The position numbers and the translations under genes are program-made. Shown piece after piece: positions 24,946 to 34,239 of a stretch of 64,000 nucleotides of DNA (positions are counted from its first letter, which is position 1; each line of letters begins with the position of its first letter). The stretch lies in the NCBI RefSeq assembly GCF_026222555.1, contig NZ_CP098511.1, forward strand, positions 725,501 to 789,500. Reading direction: 5' to 3'. Origin of the DNA: Aquimarina sp. ERC-38 (GTDB lineage: Bacteria; Bacteroidota; Bacteroidia; Flavobacteriales; Flavobacteriaceae). Under the pieces are notes generated by a model. It did no database searches. It was not told the origin of the DNA and saw only the letters and a list, made by a program, of their open reading frames with translations.

Positions 24946-25138
24946 ACACTACATTTTAATGATAAGGAGTTCTTTACCCTAAAAAACTCGAACTCATAAA
25001 ATTAAATGAACAATTTTGTAAAAAACATCCGTATACCTATTAAAATGAATGTTTTCAGATTAATTTTACCTTTAATAATACCAGATTAAGTAACTGTGTA
25101 AGAAAATGCTTAAGATGATACTTTATACTTAATATGGC
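24946..25138. other. AT-rich spacer between the SRAP gene and repeat copy B
   Basis: Part of a 698-base gene-free stretch (24946-25643). The middle is occupied by the MITE-like copy at 25139-25316. The remainder is AT-rich and presumably contains the divergent promoters; I see no conserved box. Confidence 0.4.
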
Positions 25139-25316
25139 CTCTGGTGCATTTGAATAATAATCATATAAAATCCGTCAGTTCGAGTGCTTCGCCCAAAGGA
25201 AGAAGTGTATCGAGAACAAGGATTTTAGTCAAAAAAGCTATTCTCGATACATTTTTTCTTCATTTCATTACAAAAAAAACTCGAATTGACGCTTTTTTGC
25301 CCTAGATACTTCAGAG
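25139..25316 (+). repeat. MITE-like element, family 1, copy B (internally deleted)
   Basis: About 178 bp, starting CTCTGGTGCATTT and ending ACTTCAGAG, so the ends are imperfect inverted repeats. It aligns with 58380-58623 but lacks about 70 internal bases. Shared words include AAATCCGTCAGTTCGAGTG, CCAAAGGAAGAAGT and TTTTTTCTTCATTT. Confidence 0.75.
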
Positions 25317-25643
25317 GCAGATACAACAACTATTTATTGACCTGTTAAACGCAATACTTTTTAAGGAATAATGTCTTATTGTCTTTAATGGTCATATCTG
25401 CAATTGATGCGGTATATAGAATAAGTTGTATATTTAACAAAATTTTAATTTTTCTCCGAAATACATGAGAATAAAAACAGTTTTTATACATTACAAGAGT
25501 TAAATTACCCTTAGATGAAATTGCTTAGTAAGCAATCTTTATTAAAGAATTAAAGTGAAAAAGGATTATAGAATAAGAAAAGTTGTCATCTAAGATATTA
25601 CAACCTTTTAATAAAGCATCATTAGCAGCACACCTCTTTGGAA

Positions 25644-26660
25644 ATGAAAAAAAAAGTGACTTTAAAACAACTAGCTAAAGAATTAAATCTTTCTATTTCT
25701 ACAGTTTCCAAATCTTTAAAGAACGACCCTGAAATCAGTCGAAAAACCATTGTTCGGGTTCGGGAACTGGCCAAATTTTATAATTATAAACCGAATGCTT
25801 TGGCGGTAAGCCTCAAAAGCAGTAAGACTAAAACCATTGGTGTCTTACTACCTGAAATTTTAAATAATTTTTTTGCAACGGCACTCTTCGGTATCCAACA
25901 GGAAGCTGCTAAAGAAGGTTATAAAATAGTGACTTGTTTTACTAATGAGTCTTACCAAAAAGAAGTGGATTATCTGGAAACCTTAACCTATAGTAGTGTT
26001 GACGGAATTATTTTGGCCTTAAGCCAGGAAACACAAATTAAAAATAAAGTATCTCATATTACAGAACTGGCTCAAGACAATATTCCGGTGGTTTTGTTTG
26101 ATCGGGTAAGCGATACGATTCAGTGCGATAAAGTGATTATTGATGACTATGATGCTTCCAAAAAAGCGGTAAGCCATTTATTAGATTCAGGTTGTAAGCA
26201 TATTTTAGTTATTTCTACCATTCATGAATTAAGTGTAGGTAAACTTCGGGCAGAAGGCGCACAAAAAGTAGTTACTGCCTATACCGGTGCAACCTTATCT
26301 ACGATCGAAGTTACCCAGGAAGATGAAGGGGCAAAAGAAATTACTGCTTTTCTAAAGAATCATAAGGTTGACGGAATTTTAGGTTTTGACGAATTATCGG
26401 TTGCCTTGGCTATTCATATTGTTAATGCAATTGGTAAAAAGATACCTGAAGAAATAGCAATTATAGGTTTTTCTGATAGTACTTTGTCTCGCTATTCTTC
26501 TCCTAAAATTACTACCATATCACAGCATGCCGAAGAGTTAGGCAGTATGGCCACTGCACTATTATTAAAAAGAATGAACCCTGATACTTCAGAAAACACC
26601 CCAAATTTTACGACTAAAGTTGTAAAAACTTCTTTACTTAAAAGGGCGTCTACCAGGTAA
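25644..26660 (+). CDS. LacI-family transcriptional regulator
   Basis: 338 residues from the ATG at 25644; a TTG two codons upstream is possible but less likely. The N-terminal HTH with hinge (VTLKQLAKELNLSISTVSKS, PEISRKTIVRVRELAKFYNY, KPNALAVSLKS) is textbook LacI. A periplasmic-binding-protein-like sensor follows (TIGVLLPEILNNFFA, PVVLFDRVSD, HLLDSGCKHILVIS, GFDELSVALA, IIGFSDSTLSRYSSPKITTI). It probably responds to a sugar. The genes after it encode glycosyltransferases and those 6 kb before encode GH3 enzymes, so its regulon cannot be fixed from position alone. Confidence 0.92.
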   Translation: MKKKVTLKQLAKELNLSISTVSKSLKNDPEISRKTIVRVRELAKFYNYKPNALAVSLKSSKTKTIGVLLPEILNNFFATALFGIQQEAAKEGYKIVTCFTNESYQKEVDYLETLTYSSVDGIILALSQETQIKNKVSHITELAQDNIPVVLFDRVSDTIQCDKVIIDDYDASKKAVSHLLDSGCKHILVISTIHELSVGKLRAEGAQKVVTAYTGATLSTIEVTQEDEGAKEITAFLKNHKVDGILGFDELSVALAIHIVNAIGKKIPEEIAIIGFSDSTLSRYSSPKITTISQHAEELGSMATALLLKRMNPDTSENTPNFTTKVVKTSLLKRASTR

Positions 26661-26897
26661 TTACAACAGGGAACACCCCGGGTTTTTAAGGAGATATTAT
26701 AGAAGGTTCTTTATTAATCCGATTTTGTTTAAAATTTACTTAATTTTTTTGTTGGGATTTCTATTGTTTTACGACTTTATGATAGATAGTAGTAAATACA
26801 AATAACTATTGTACAGGTGTGGTGTTAGTTGTTTATTTGCAAATTAATTGCAGGTTTTAACGGGTTTGAATTCCAGTTACCATTTAATTAAGTATTA

Positions 26898-27608
26898 TTG
26901 ACAACACAACATCATATTAAAAATAAAATAGTGGTAATCATTCCGGCCTATAATGAAGAAGCATCCATAGGTCTGGTATTAAAGGAAATTCCGGAGATTG
27001 TAAGTGAAGTCATTGTTGTTGACAACGGTTCTACGGATCAAACCACTGCTGTCAGTAAAAAGAATGGTGCTGTTACATTGTATCAACCCTTAAGGGGATA
27101 TGGAAATGCTTGTTTAAAAGGTTTGGAATATGTAAACCACCAGAAGATAAAACCTGACATTATTGTTTTTATAGACGGTGATTATAGTGATTATCCTTCT
27201 GATATAGAGAAAGTTATTCAACCTATATTAGATAATGATACGGATCTGGTTATTGGTGCTAGGAGAAAGGAATTAAGAGAAGCAGGGTCTATGACCTTTC
27301 CACAAATTTTTGGGAATTGGCTGGCCACTGCGTTGATGAAGTTGTTTTTTAATTCACGCTTTACAGACCTGGGTCCACTAAGGGCAATTAAATATGATAA
27401 ATTAATGGCTTTAGAAATGCAAGATCCTACCTACGGATGGACCGTAGAAATGCAATTAAAAGCATTAAAAAAGAAGTACAAATATGCAGAAATTCCGGTG
27501 CGTTACAAAAAGAGAATTGGAGTATCAAAGGTTTCAGGAACCATAAAAGGTGCTATATTAGCAGGTGTAAAGATACTAAGTTGGATTTTTAAATACAGTT
27601 TTAAATAG
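26898..27608 (+). CDS. Family 2 glycosyltransferase, dolichyl-phosphate-mannose-synthase-like
   Basis: 236 residues, TTG start at 26898; no ATG lies upstream in frame and the GT-A motif follows within 15 residues. GT-A signatures are IIPAYNEEASIGLVL, VVDNGSTDQTTAV and the DxD-like FIDGDYSDYPSD. The later TDLGPLRAIKYD and GWTVEMQLKALK fit DPM1/GtrB-type enzymes that load a sugar onto a polyprenyl phosphate at the membrane. No C-terminal membrane pair is visible. Its stop shares one base with the GTG start of the next glycosyltransferase (TAGTG), so this is the head of a tight three-gene operon. Confidence 0.85.
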   Translation: MTTQHHIKNKIVVIIPAYNEEASIGLVLKEIPEIVSEVIVVDNGSTDQTTAVSKKNGAVTLYQPLRGYGNACLKGLEYVNHQKIKPDIIVFIDGDYSDYPSDIEKVIQPILDNDTDLVIGARRKELREAGSMTFPQIFGNWLATALMKLFFNSRFTDLGPLRAIKYDKLMALEMQDPTYGWTVEMQLKALKKKYKYAEIPVRYKKRIGVSKVSGTIKGAILAGVKILSWIFKYSFK

Positions 27609-29080
27609 TGGACATTTTCATTATTGTCATATATACATTGGCACTACTCATTATATTTTTATATAGTCTGGCACAACTTAACCTGTTGTTAAATTATTTG
27701 AAAGCAAAAAAAGAAAAAGTAAACGTACCTAAATTTAATTTATCTAATCCTGAAGAAGTTCCTTATGTTACCATACAGCTTCCTATTTTTAACGAGCTTT
27801 ATGTGGTAGATCGCTTACTAAAAAATATTGCTGAAATTGAATATCCACGGGAGCGTCTAGAAATACAGGTGCTGGACGATTCCAGTGATGAATCTATCCA
27901 TAAAACTGCGGAAACCATAGTTCAATTACAAAAACAAGGTCTGGACATCCAACATATTTGCAGAACAGACCGTTCGGGTTTTAAAGCTGGCGCATTAAAG
28001 GAAGGTTTGGAAATAGCGAAAGGCGAATTTATTGCCATTTTTGATGCTGATTTTTTACCGAAAAAGGATTGGTTACTGGAAACTGTTCCGTTTTTTAAAT
28101 CTCCCGAAGTAGGCGTAGTACAAACCCGGTGGGGGCATATTAACCGGAATTATTCCTTACTTACAAAGATACAGGCATTTGCCCTGGATTTTCATTTTAC
28201 CATGGAACAGGTAGGTCGTAATTATAAAAATCATTTTATTAATTTTAACGGTACGGCTGGTATCTGGCGAAAAGCATGTATTGAAGATGCCGGAAACTGG
28301 CAGGGAGATACCTTAACCGAAGATCTGGATTTAAGCTACCGGGCTCAGTTAAAAAAATGGAAATTTCATTATCTTGAAGAAGTGGAGACTCCTGCAGAAC
28401 TTCCGGTAGTCATTAGCGCTGCGCGTTCACAACAGTTCCGATGGAATAAGGGAGCTGCTGAAAATTTTCAGAAATTATACTGGAAGATGGTGAAAGACCC
28501 TACGGTTTCCATTAAAACCAAATTTCATAGTTTTTTCCATTTACTTAATAGCAGTATGTTTTTATTAGTACTGTTTGTTGCGATTTTAAGCGTACCTATT
28601 TTATACATTAAAAATAGCAACCCTATGTTTAGTTGGTATTTTAATGTGATTGCTTTTTTTGCCTTAAGTACCCTAATTTTCTTTTGTTGTTATTGGTTTA
28701 CTTTTAAGAAAATTCATGGTTCCGGCTTTTGGAAATTTATAGAATACATTAGAATGTTTTTCACATTTTTTTCCATCGCCATGGGATTTTCAGTTCATAA
28801 TAGTGTAGCGGTACTCGAAGGACACTTTGGAAAAAAAAGCGAATTTATCCGAACACCTAAATTCAATATAAAGAATTTAAAAGATACCTGGAAAGGCAAT
28901 AAATACGTCAATAAGAATATCTCGGCTAATACCATTGTTGAAGCCTTATTAATGGTTTATTTTGGTTTTGCATTGTACAGTGCCTTTAAGTTACAGGATT
29001 TCGGTCTGTTTTTATTTCATATCATGTTATTTATGGGATTTGGATTTGTGTTTTTTAAATCTGTGACTTCAAAAATGTAA
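27608..29080 (+). CDS. Membrane family 2 glycosyltransferase (cellulose synthase-like)
   Basis: 490 residues, GTG start overlapping the previous stop. One N-terminal membrane segment is followed by a processive-type GT-A domain: VTIQLPIFNELYVVDRLL, VLDDSSDES, AIFDADFLP, and the acceptor motifs TEDLDLSYRA and QQFRWNKG (QxxRW). Several C-terminal membrane helices follow (MFLLVLFVAILSVPILYI and others). The QxxRW motif is typical of enzymes that use nucleotide sugars to build beta-linked polymers or glycolipids. Its product is unknown. The adjacent DPM1-like and polyprenol-type transferases suggest a cell-envelope glycan or glycolipid. Confidence 0.85.
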   Translation: MDIFIIVIYTLALLIIFLYSLAQLNLLLNYLKAKKEKVNVPKFNLSNPEEVPYVTIQLPIFNELYVVDRLLKNIAEIEYPRERLEIQVLDDSSDESIHKTAETIVQLQKQGLDIQHICRTDRSGFKAGALKEGLEIAKGEFIAIFDADFLPKKDWLLETVPFFKSPEVGVVQTRWGHINRNYSLLTKIQAFALDFHFTMEQVGRNYKNHFINFNGTAGIWRKACIEDAGNWQGDTLTEDLDLSYRAQLKKWKFHYLEEVETPAELPVVISAARSQQFRWNKGAAENFQKLYWKMVKDPTVSIKTKFHSFFHLLNSSMFLLVLFVAILSVPILYIKNSNPMFSWYFNVIAFFALSTLIFFCCYWFTFKKIHGSGFWKFIEYIRMFFTFFSIAMGFSVHNSVAVLEGHFGKKSEFIRTPKFNIKNLKDTWKGNKYVNKNISANTIVEALLMVYFGFALYSAFKLQDFGLFLFHIMLFMGFGFVFFKSVTSKM

Positions 29081-30471
29081 TGCTATTCTCAGGGGGCATC
29101 CATAAATGGACGTATCTTTCTTCGTTTCTTCTGGGATTATTGTATTTCTACTTTGCTTATTATATCGAGCGAACCCAATTTTTGTCTCTATTTACCGTTT
29201 GGACCGTTTTATTCCTAATCACTTATATTTTATTACGTTATATTAAGCCTAGTTTTTTAGTCTTTAGTTTATTAGCAATTTTATTTCGTCTTATATTTTT
29301 AACGGTAACTCCTAACCTCTCTCAGGATTTTTATCGGTTTGTCTGGGACGGGCGTATGTTATTAGAAGGATACAATCCCTACCTAAGCTTGCCGGAAACA
29401 TGGATTGCTAATGCCTCTGCCCCAATTGCCGAAGCAACCCTTTTATACAAAGGAATGGGGCCCATGAACGGGAGTCACTACACGAACTATCCCCCAGTGA
29501 GCCAATTTATATATTGGTTGGCAGCCCTTTTTGATAAAAACACCTACTTAAACGCCATGATTTTTATTCGGGTTATGTTGATTCTTGCTGACCTGGGTAC
29601 CATATGGATGGGTAGTAAATTGCTTAGTGCGTTACACCTACCAAAATCTCAAATTTTTTGGTACGCACTCAACCCCTTTATACTTATTGAGTTGACCGGA
29701 AACCTTCATTTTGAAGGAGTGATGGTCTTTTTCTTAATCACCGGACTATGGTTTGCATTTAATAAAAAATGGCTTCTAGCCGGAATAGCTATAGGATTAT
29801 CCATATCGGTTAAACTGATCCCTCTATTGTTATTACCGGTCTTTATACAATACTTGCTAAGAGAACGCGTAGTTTATAAGAATTTTACTTTAGGTCGACT
29901 TAGAATTCCCCTAGTATTTTATAGTAGTACGTTGCTTATGGTGTTTTTAACTTTTTTACCTTTTATTTCTTATGAATTTATGCGGAATTTTGCTCAGACT
30001 ATTAATTTATGGTTTCAAAGTTTTGAATTTAACGCCAGTATTTACTACATATTTAGATGGATTGGCTATCAGGTAAAAGGATGGAACATTATTGAAACTT
30101 TAGGTCCCGTATTATCCATATGCGGTATTGTTGCTATTTTGCTCATCAGTTTTTTTAAGGATAACCTACGATTTTCTTCCCTACTTACCGGGTTATTGTT
30201 TGCCATATGTGCTTATTATGCATTTGCAACTACCGTACATCCCTGGTATCTAGCTATACCCTTAGTACTTTCTGTATTCACCAGATACCGCTTTGTTCAA
30301 ATTTGGTCTTTTTGTATTATTTTTAGTTATACGGCGTATATCAACAGCACTTATCAAGAAAACCTTTGGATGGTTGCTCTTGAATATATTATAGTAATTG
30401 CTTTTTTAGGTTGGGAATTATTTCGAGTATCAAAAGCAAAAAAAGCAAAACTACTTACGAAATCATTTTAA
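29080..30471 (+). CDS. Multi-pass membrane glycosyltransferase (GT-C/DUF2029-like)
   Basis: 463 residues, ATG overlapping the TAA of the upstream gene (TAATG). It has about eleven hydrophobic helices. The first external loop after helix 3-4 carries acidic residues (NLSQDFYRFVWDGRMLLEGY, with Asp in SQDFYRF), the position of the catalytic acid in GT-C polyprenol-phosphate mannosyltransferases. A conserved NPYL follows. It would transfer a sugar from the lipid donor made by the first gene of the operon onto an envelope acceptor. The 3' end overlaps the convergent pseudouridine synthase gene by 17 bp. Confidence 0.75.
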   Translation: MLFSGGIHKWTYLSSFLLGLLYFYFAYYIERTQFLSLFTVWTVLFLITYILLRYIKPSFLVFSLLAILFRLIFLTVTPNLSQDFYRFVWDGRMLLEGYNPYLSLPETWIANASAPIAEATLLYKGMGPMNGSHYTNYPPVSQFIYWLAALFDKNTYLNAMIFIRVMLILADLGTIWMGSKLLSALHLPKSQIFWYALNPFILIELTGNLHFEGVMVFFLITGLWFAFNKKWLLAGIAIGLSISVKLIPLLLLPVFIQYLLRERVVYKNFTLGRLRIPLVFYSSTLLMVFLTFLPFISYEFMRNFAQTINLWFQSFEFNASIYYIFRWIGYQVKGWNIIETLGPVLSICGIVAILLISFFKDNLRFSSLLTGLLFAICAYYAFATTVHPWYLAIPLVLSVFTRYRFVQIWSFCIIFSYTAYINSTYQENLWMVALEYIIVIAFLGWELFRVSKAKKAKLLTKSF

Positions 30472-31288
30472 GCGTATTTACTTCCTGTTCAGTTAACTTT
30501 CTCCAATGGCCCCGTGGTAAATCCTTTTTAGTTAACCCTGCAAAGATAACCCGATCCAGTTTTGTAACCGTATAATTGAGGTGTTCAAACAGTTTGGTCA
30601 CAATTCCATTTTTTGCGGATTTTAATTCAACCCCAATTTCATTTTTAGAACTATTTTCGATATAAGTAATTTCATCCACTTTTATAAAACCTTCTTCTAA
30701 CTTAATCCCTGCTTCAATTTTTTGTAAATCCGCAGACTTTAAATTTTTATCAAGAATTACATGGAAAATTTTGCGAACGTTTGTTTTATGATTAATCAGT
30801 TTTTTTTCCAGATCTACATCGTTAGTAAACAATAGAAGCCCGGTTGTATTACGTTCCAGGCGACCCACTGGTTTTAAAGGAGTTTTGGATGCGTTAGCTA
30901 CCAGTTCCATTACCGTACGGGTTTTTTCCGGATTAGTAGTAGTGACAAAGCCTTTGGGTTTATTTAATAAAACGTATTCTTTCTTTTCCGGGGTAATTCT
31001 ACGACCATCAAATTTAACCTCATCTGTTAATTTCACTTTATAACCCATTTCGGTTACCGGCTTTCCGTTTACCCAAACACTCCCGGTCTGAATATATAAA
31101 TCCGCATCTCTCCTGGAACAAATACCGGAATTGGCAATAAACCGATTGAGTCGTATCTCATCAGGATTTCCGGAATTTTTAGGACTGCTTTTTATTGCAG
31201 TGCCTTGTCTCTTCCCGGTTGTTTTTTTCTTAAAATCAGGTTTTTGATAGTTCTTTTTATCAAAATTCTTACCCTTGCCACCTTGCAT
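30455..31288 (-). CDS. RsuA/RluB-family pseudouridine synthase
   Basis: 277 residues. A lysine-rich, disordered N-terminus (about 1-45) precedes an S4 RNA-binding domain (IRLNRFIANSGICSRRDADL, VWVNGKPV). The catalytic domain follows: LLNKPKGFVTTTNPE, then PVGRLERNTTGLLLFTND, where Asp replaces the common Glu-Asp order around the catalytic aspartate region, and KIFHVILD. It isomerises uridine in rRNA; the exact site (large-subunit RluB/RluF type) cannot be decided here. The basic extension is common in Bacteroidota. A TATCTTTG box lies 14 bp upstream of the ATG. Confidence 0.85.
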   Translation of the reverse strand: MQGGKGKNFDKKNYQKPDFKKKTTGKRQGTAIKSSPKNSGNPDEIRLNRFIANSGICSRRDADLYIQTGSVWVNGKPVTEMGYKVKLTDEVKFDGRRITPEKKEYVLLNKPKGFVTTTNPEKTRTVMELVANASKTPLKPVGRLERNTTGLLLFTNDVDLEKKLINHKTNVRKIFHVILDKNLKSADLQKIEAGIKLEEGFIKVDEITYIENSSKNEIGVELKSAKNGIVTKLFEHLNYTVTKLDRVIFAGLTKKDLPRGHWRKLTEQEVNTLKMIS

Positions 31289-31301
31289 AGTATAATTTTT
31301 G

Positions 31302-31309
31302 CAAAGATA
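31302..31309 (-). promoter_or_regulatory. TATCTTTG promoter box for the pseudouridine synthase gene
   Basis: Exact TAnnTTTG match on the minus strand, 14 bp before the start codon at 31286-31288. The transcript would have a very short leader. Confidence 0.5.
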
Positions 31310-31330
31310 CTGTATTTCAACGAAGAGGTA

Positions 31331-32299
31331 TTAGAATTTATCCGGAAAGCTTAGCGTACTTTGACGTTCTCGGTTTACTTGTAATTTAGTGACATCCGGC
31401 CGGGAATAATGACCTACCGGATCAAAATTCTGACGTTCCTGAAGGACTTTGGTAAAATCAATGGTATGTACATAGATTTTTTCTTCCCCGATTTGAGGTG
31501 GCAATACCCATTCTCCATCCGGTCCGGCAATACAAGAACCGCCGTTAGCAAGCGTGTCTTTTGCATTTTCTAAAATTTGATCTAGATGCGGAGTATCTTT
31601 CGGGAAGTCTTTAACCTGCATCATACTACTAACAGAGATTACATATGAACGGGATTCCCGGGCTATAAAACGGGTAATATCTTTGGTATTATAATCACTT
31701 CCAGGCCAAACGGCAATATGCAGATTTTCACCTTGTCCGTATAAAGATGCTCTGGGTAAAGGCATCCAGTTTTCCCAGCAATTTAAGCCGCCTACCGTAA
31801 AAGCTTTTAACGGATGCACCTGCAATCCGTGCCCATCTCCAGGTGCCCAGGTTAATCGTTCTTCATAAGTAGGTTGCAGTTTACGGTGAACGGATCGGAT
31901 ATTACCAGTATTATCAATATAAACTAAGGATGCATAGAGGCTATGCCCTCCCCGATCCAGTGGCCTTTCAATAATGCCAAGATAGATAGCTATATTTTTT
32001 TCTTTTGCAAGCTGACATATACTATCTAAATCACCGTGTTCTATACAAATCGAATTTAGGGCATAATGTGCATGTAGTTCTTTTTGCACGGTACTGTTAA
32101 AGCGAGCTCCGTCGGTTAATTCAATCCAAAAAGGGTATCCGGGTAACAACCCTTCGCCAAAAACAACCAGTTCTGCCTTTTTAGTAGCAGCTTGTCGCAT
32201 AGTTTCTTCTATCTTTTGAATGGTTTTTTGTTTATCTAACCATACTGGTGAAATTTGAGCTAAGGCTACTGTTAATAAAGGGTTTGAAGTTGTTTGCAT
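31331..32299 (-). CDS. Nitrilase/carbon-nitrogen hydrolase
   Basis: 322 residues. The nitrilase triad is visible: Glu in VVFGEGLLPGYPFW, Lys in HRKLQPTYEERLTW, and Cys in GGLNCWENWMPLPR. The ERLTWAPGDG and GENLHIAVWPG segments place it with true nitrilases and cyanide hydratase-like enzymes rather than amidases. It converts a nitrile to the acid plus ammonia; substrate unknown. It is encoded 22 bp after UbiA in the same direction, so it may share the isoprenoid transcript, though no functional link is evident. Confidence 0.87.
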   Translation of the reverse strand: MQTTSNPLLTVALAQISPVWLDKQKTIQKIEETMRQAATKKAELVVFGEGLLPGYPFWIELTDGARFNSTVQKELHAHYALNSICIEHGDLDSICQLAKEKNIAIYLGIIERPLDRGGHSLYASLVYIDNTGNIRSVHRKLQPTYEERLTWAPGDGHGLQVHPLKAFTVGGLNCWENWMPLPRASLYGQGENLHIAVWPGSDYNTKDITRFIARESRSYVISVSSMMQVKDFPKDTPHLDQILENAKDTLANGGSCIAGPDGEWVLPPQIGEEKIYVHTIDFTKVLQERQNFDPVGHYSRPDVTKLQVNRERQSTLSFPDKF

Positions 32300-32321
32300 A
32301 GGTTCTTTTTGAATAAAACAG

Positions 32322-33245
32322 TTAAAGTAACGAAGGTAACTTGGGGATTCTATTAATAATTACATAGGGGTCAATTAATACAATACTTAAAGCACCTACA
32401 ACAATAATTAATTTTAAGATATTATGAAGGCGCACATAATTAATTGTGCTTTCTGATTTCCAGACACCAACGAGAAAAAATAATAACAACCCGATCGAGG
32501 CGTAAAAATAATAAACCATATAACCTAAATCAAACTTTTGTAGAAGTAGATAAATCGGAATCAAAGACAAGGCTACTAGCATGGAAATACCAATTTTTGA
32601 AACTTTTTCTCCGTAAATTACCGGTACTGTCTGATAGTTTTGAACCAAATCTCCTTTAATATTACTCAAGTCTTTCATCATCTCCCGAATTAGTAAAATT
32701 AAAAATAGAAAAACAGCATGTACAAAAATTACCTTATCGAAGTTTTTATAATAAATAAAAACCGCGAAAAAAGGAGTGATTGCTAATAGCGCGGCAGCAA
32801 TATTACCAATAATTGCGTATTTTTTTAGTTTATGCGAATACAACCAGATAGCAAAAATATAGATGGAAAAAAACAATACGGCTTTAAAAGAAACATAACT
32901 GGCAATAATTACCGCTAAAAAATTTAAGATAAAGTACACGGTTAATTGTGTTCGCTGGCTTATCAGATGATCCAACATATATTTATTGGGTCGGTTGATC
33001 AGATCTTTTTCTTTATCGTAAAAATCATTGATAATATATCCTCCGGCAATGCTAATAGCAGAGGCTAAAATCAGACTAAACAAGCTATCATCCAAAAAAA
33101 TAGCAGATAACGGAAGTTCAGGAGCAAGGATAAAGACAGCAGTTAGATATTGTGCTAAGACAATAATTACAATATTATAACCGCGAACTAAAGAGAATAA
33201 ACTTATTAATTTCAAAAAAACGACCTTGTTTTTTCGAGAAAGCAT
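32322..33245 (-). CDS. UbiA-family prenyltransferase, geranylgeranylglycerol-phosphate synthase-like
   Basis: 307 residues with about eight membrane helices. The first aspartate-rich motif is NDFYDKEKDLINRP and the second region reads REMMKDLSNIKGDLVQNYQT, which carries the DxxxD-type residues that bind the prenyl diphosphate through Mg2+. The family moves a prenyl chain onto an acceptor in the membrane; flavobacterial homologues are usually named geranylgeranylglycerol-phosphate geranylgeranyltransferase. The gene follows mevalonate kinase by 11 bp, which supports an isoprenoid role. Confidence 0.85.
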   Translation of the reverse strand: MLSRKNKVVFLKLISLFSLVRGYNIVIIVLAQYLTAVFILAPELPLSAIFLDDSLFSLILASAISIAGGYIINDFYDKEKDLINRPNKYMLDHLISQRTQLTVYFILNFLAVIIASYVSFKAVLFFSIYIFAIWLYSHKLKKYAIIGNIAAALLAITPFFAVFIYYKNFDKVIFVHAVFLFLILLIREMMKDLSNIKGDLVQNYQTVPVIYGEKVSKIGISMLVALSLIPIYLLLQKFDLGYMVYYFYASIGLLLFFLVGVWKSESTINYVRLHNILKLIIVVGALSIVLIDPYVIINRIPKLPSLL

Positions 33246-33256
33246 ACATCTCCTTT

Positions 33257-34192
33257 TTAGAAATTATAGACAACCTCTAATTTATAGTCTTTTAATGCTG
33301 CTTGTGCTTTTTTTAAATCCTGGGTAAATCCTAAAATATAACCTCCCCCACCGGAACCACATAATTTAAGGTAATAATCATTAGTTTCAATACCATTTTT
33401 CCAAAGGTCATGAAACTGCTTAGGAATCATAGGTTTAAAATTATCTAGCACCACATGTGATAATTCTTTAATATTAGTAAATAAAGATTTAACATCTCCT
33501 TTTAGAAAATCTTCCACACAGGCATCCGTATGTTTAACAAACTGATTCTTCAACATCGACCGAAAGCCTTCTTTCTTCATATTTTCCATAAAGATAGAAA
33601 CCATAGGAGCCGTTTCGCCTACCATCCCGCTGTCTATTAAAAATACCGCACCTTTTTTATGATCCGTACTTTGCGAAGGAATACCGGCAGGTTCAATATT
33701 GTCTTTAGAATTAATTAAAATCGGAAGACTTAGATAGCTATTTAACGGATCTAACCCAGAGCTTTTTCCGTGGAAAAAAGATTCCATCAACCCAAAAATC
33801 TCTTTTAAACGAAGTAATTTTTCACGGGTTAAATTTTCTAAAACGGTAATTTTATCGTGGGCATATTCATCATAAATTGCAGCAACCAGGGCACCACTAC
33901 TCCCTACACCATATCCTTGAGGAATGCTACTATCAAAATACATCCCGTTTTCCACATCTTTTTCCAGACGTTCGATATCAAAAGAAAGATGATGTTCTTT
34001 AGGTAAATTCTTTAAGTAATTAGTAAACTCCTTTAAACTTTCATTAGAAGAACGCGCAACTTCAGATAAAGTATCCGCTGTTTTTAAAGCACCTTTATAA
34101 AAGTTGTATGGAATGGACAAACCCTTAGAGTCTTTAATAATTCCATATTCTCCGAAGAGTAAAATTTTAGCGTAAAATAAAGGTCCTTTCAT
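33257..34192 (-). CDS. mvaK1: Mevalonate kinase (GHMP kinase family)
   Basis: 311 residues. It has the GHMP ATP loop PQGYGVGSSGALVAAIYDEY, an N-terminal AKILLFGEYGII, the catalytic region SFFHGKSSGLDPLNSY (with conserved Asp), and the C-terminal LCGSGGGGYILGF. These are the three GHMP motifs in the right order. It phosphorylates mevalonate in the cytoplasm. The next upstream gene encodes diphosphomevalonate decarboxylase, which supports the assignment; phosphomevalonate kinase is not in the window. Confidence 0.9.
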   Translation of the reverse strand: MKGPLFYAKILLFGEYGIIKDSKGLSIPYNFYKGALKTADTLSEVARSSNESLKEFTNYLKNLPKEHHLSFDIERLEKDVENGMYFDSSIPQGYGVGSSGALVAAIYDEYAHDKITVLENLTREKLLRLKEIFGLMESFFHGKSSGLDPLNSYLSLPILINSKDNIEPAGIPSQSTDHKKGAVFLIDSGMVGETAPMVSIFMENMKKEGFRSMLKNQFVKHTDACVEDFLKGDVKSLFTNIKELSHVVLDNFKPMIPKQFHDLWKNGIETNDYYLKLCGSGGGGYILGFTQDLKKAQAALKDYKLEVVYNF

Positions 34193-34239
34193 CGATAGTT
34201 TTACTAAAAATTTATTTTGTTTAAGGATTTACCATAAAG

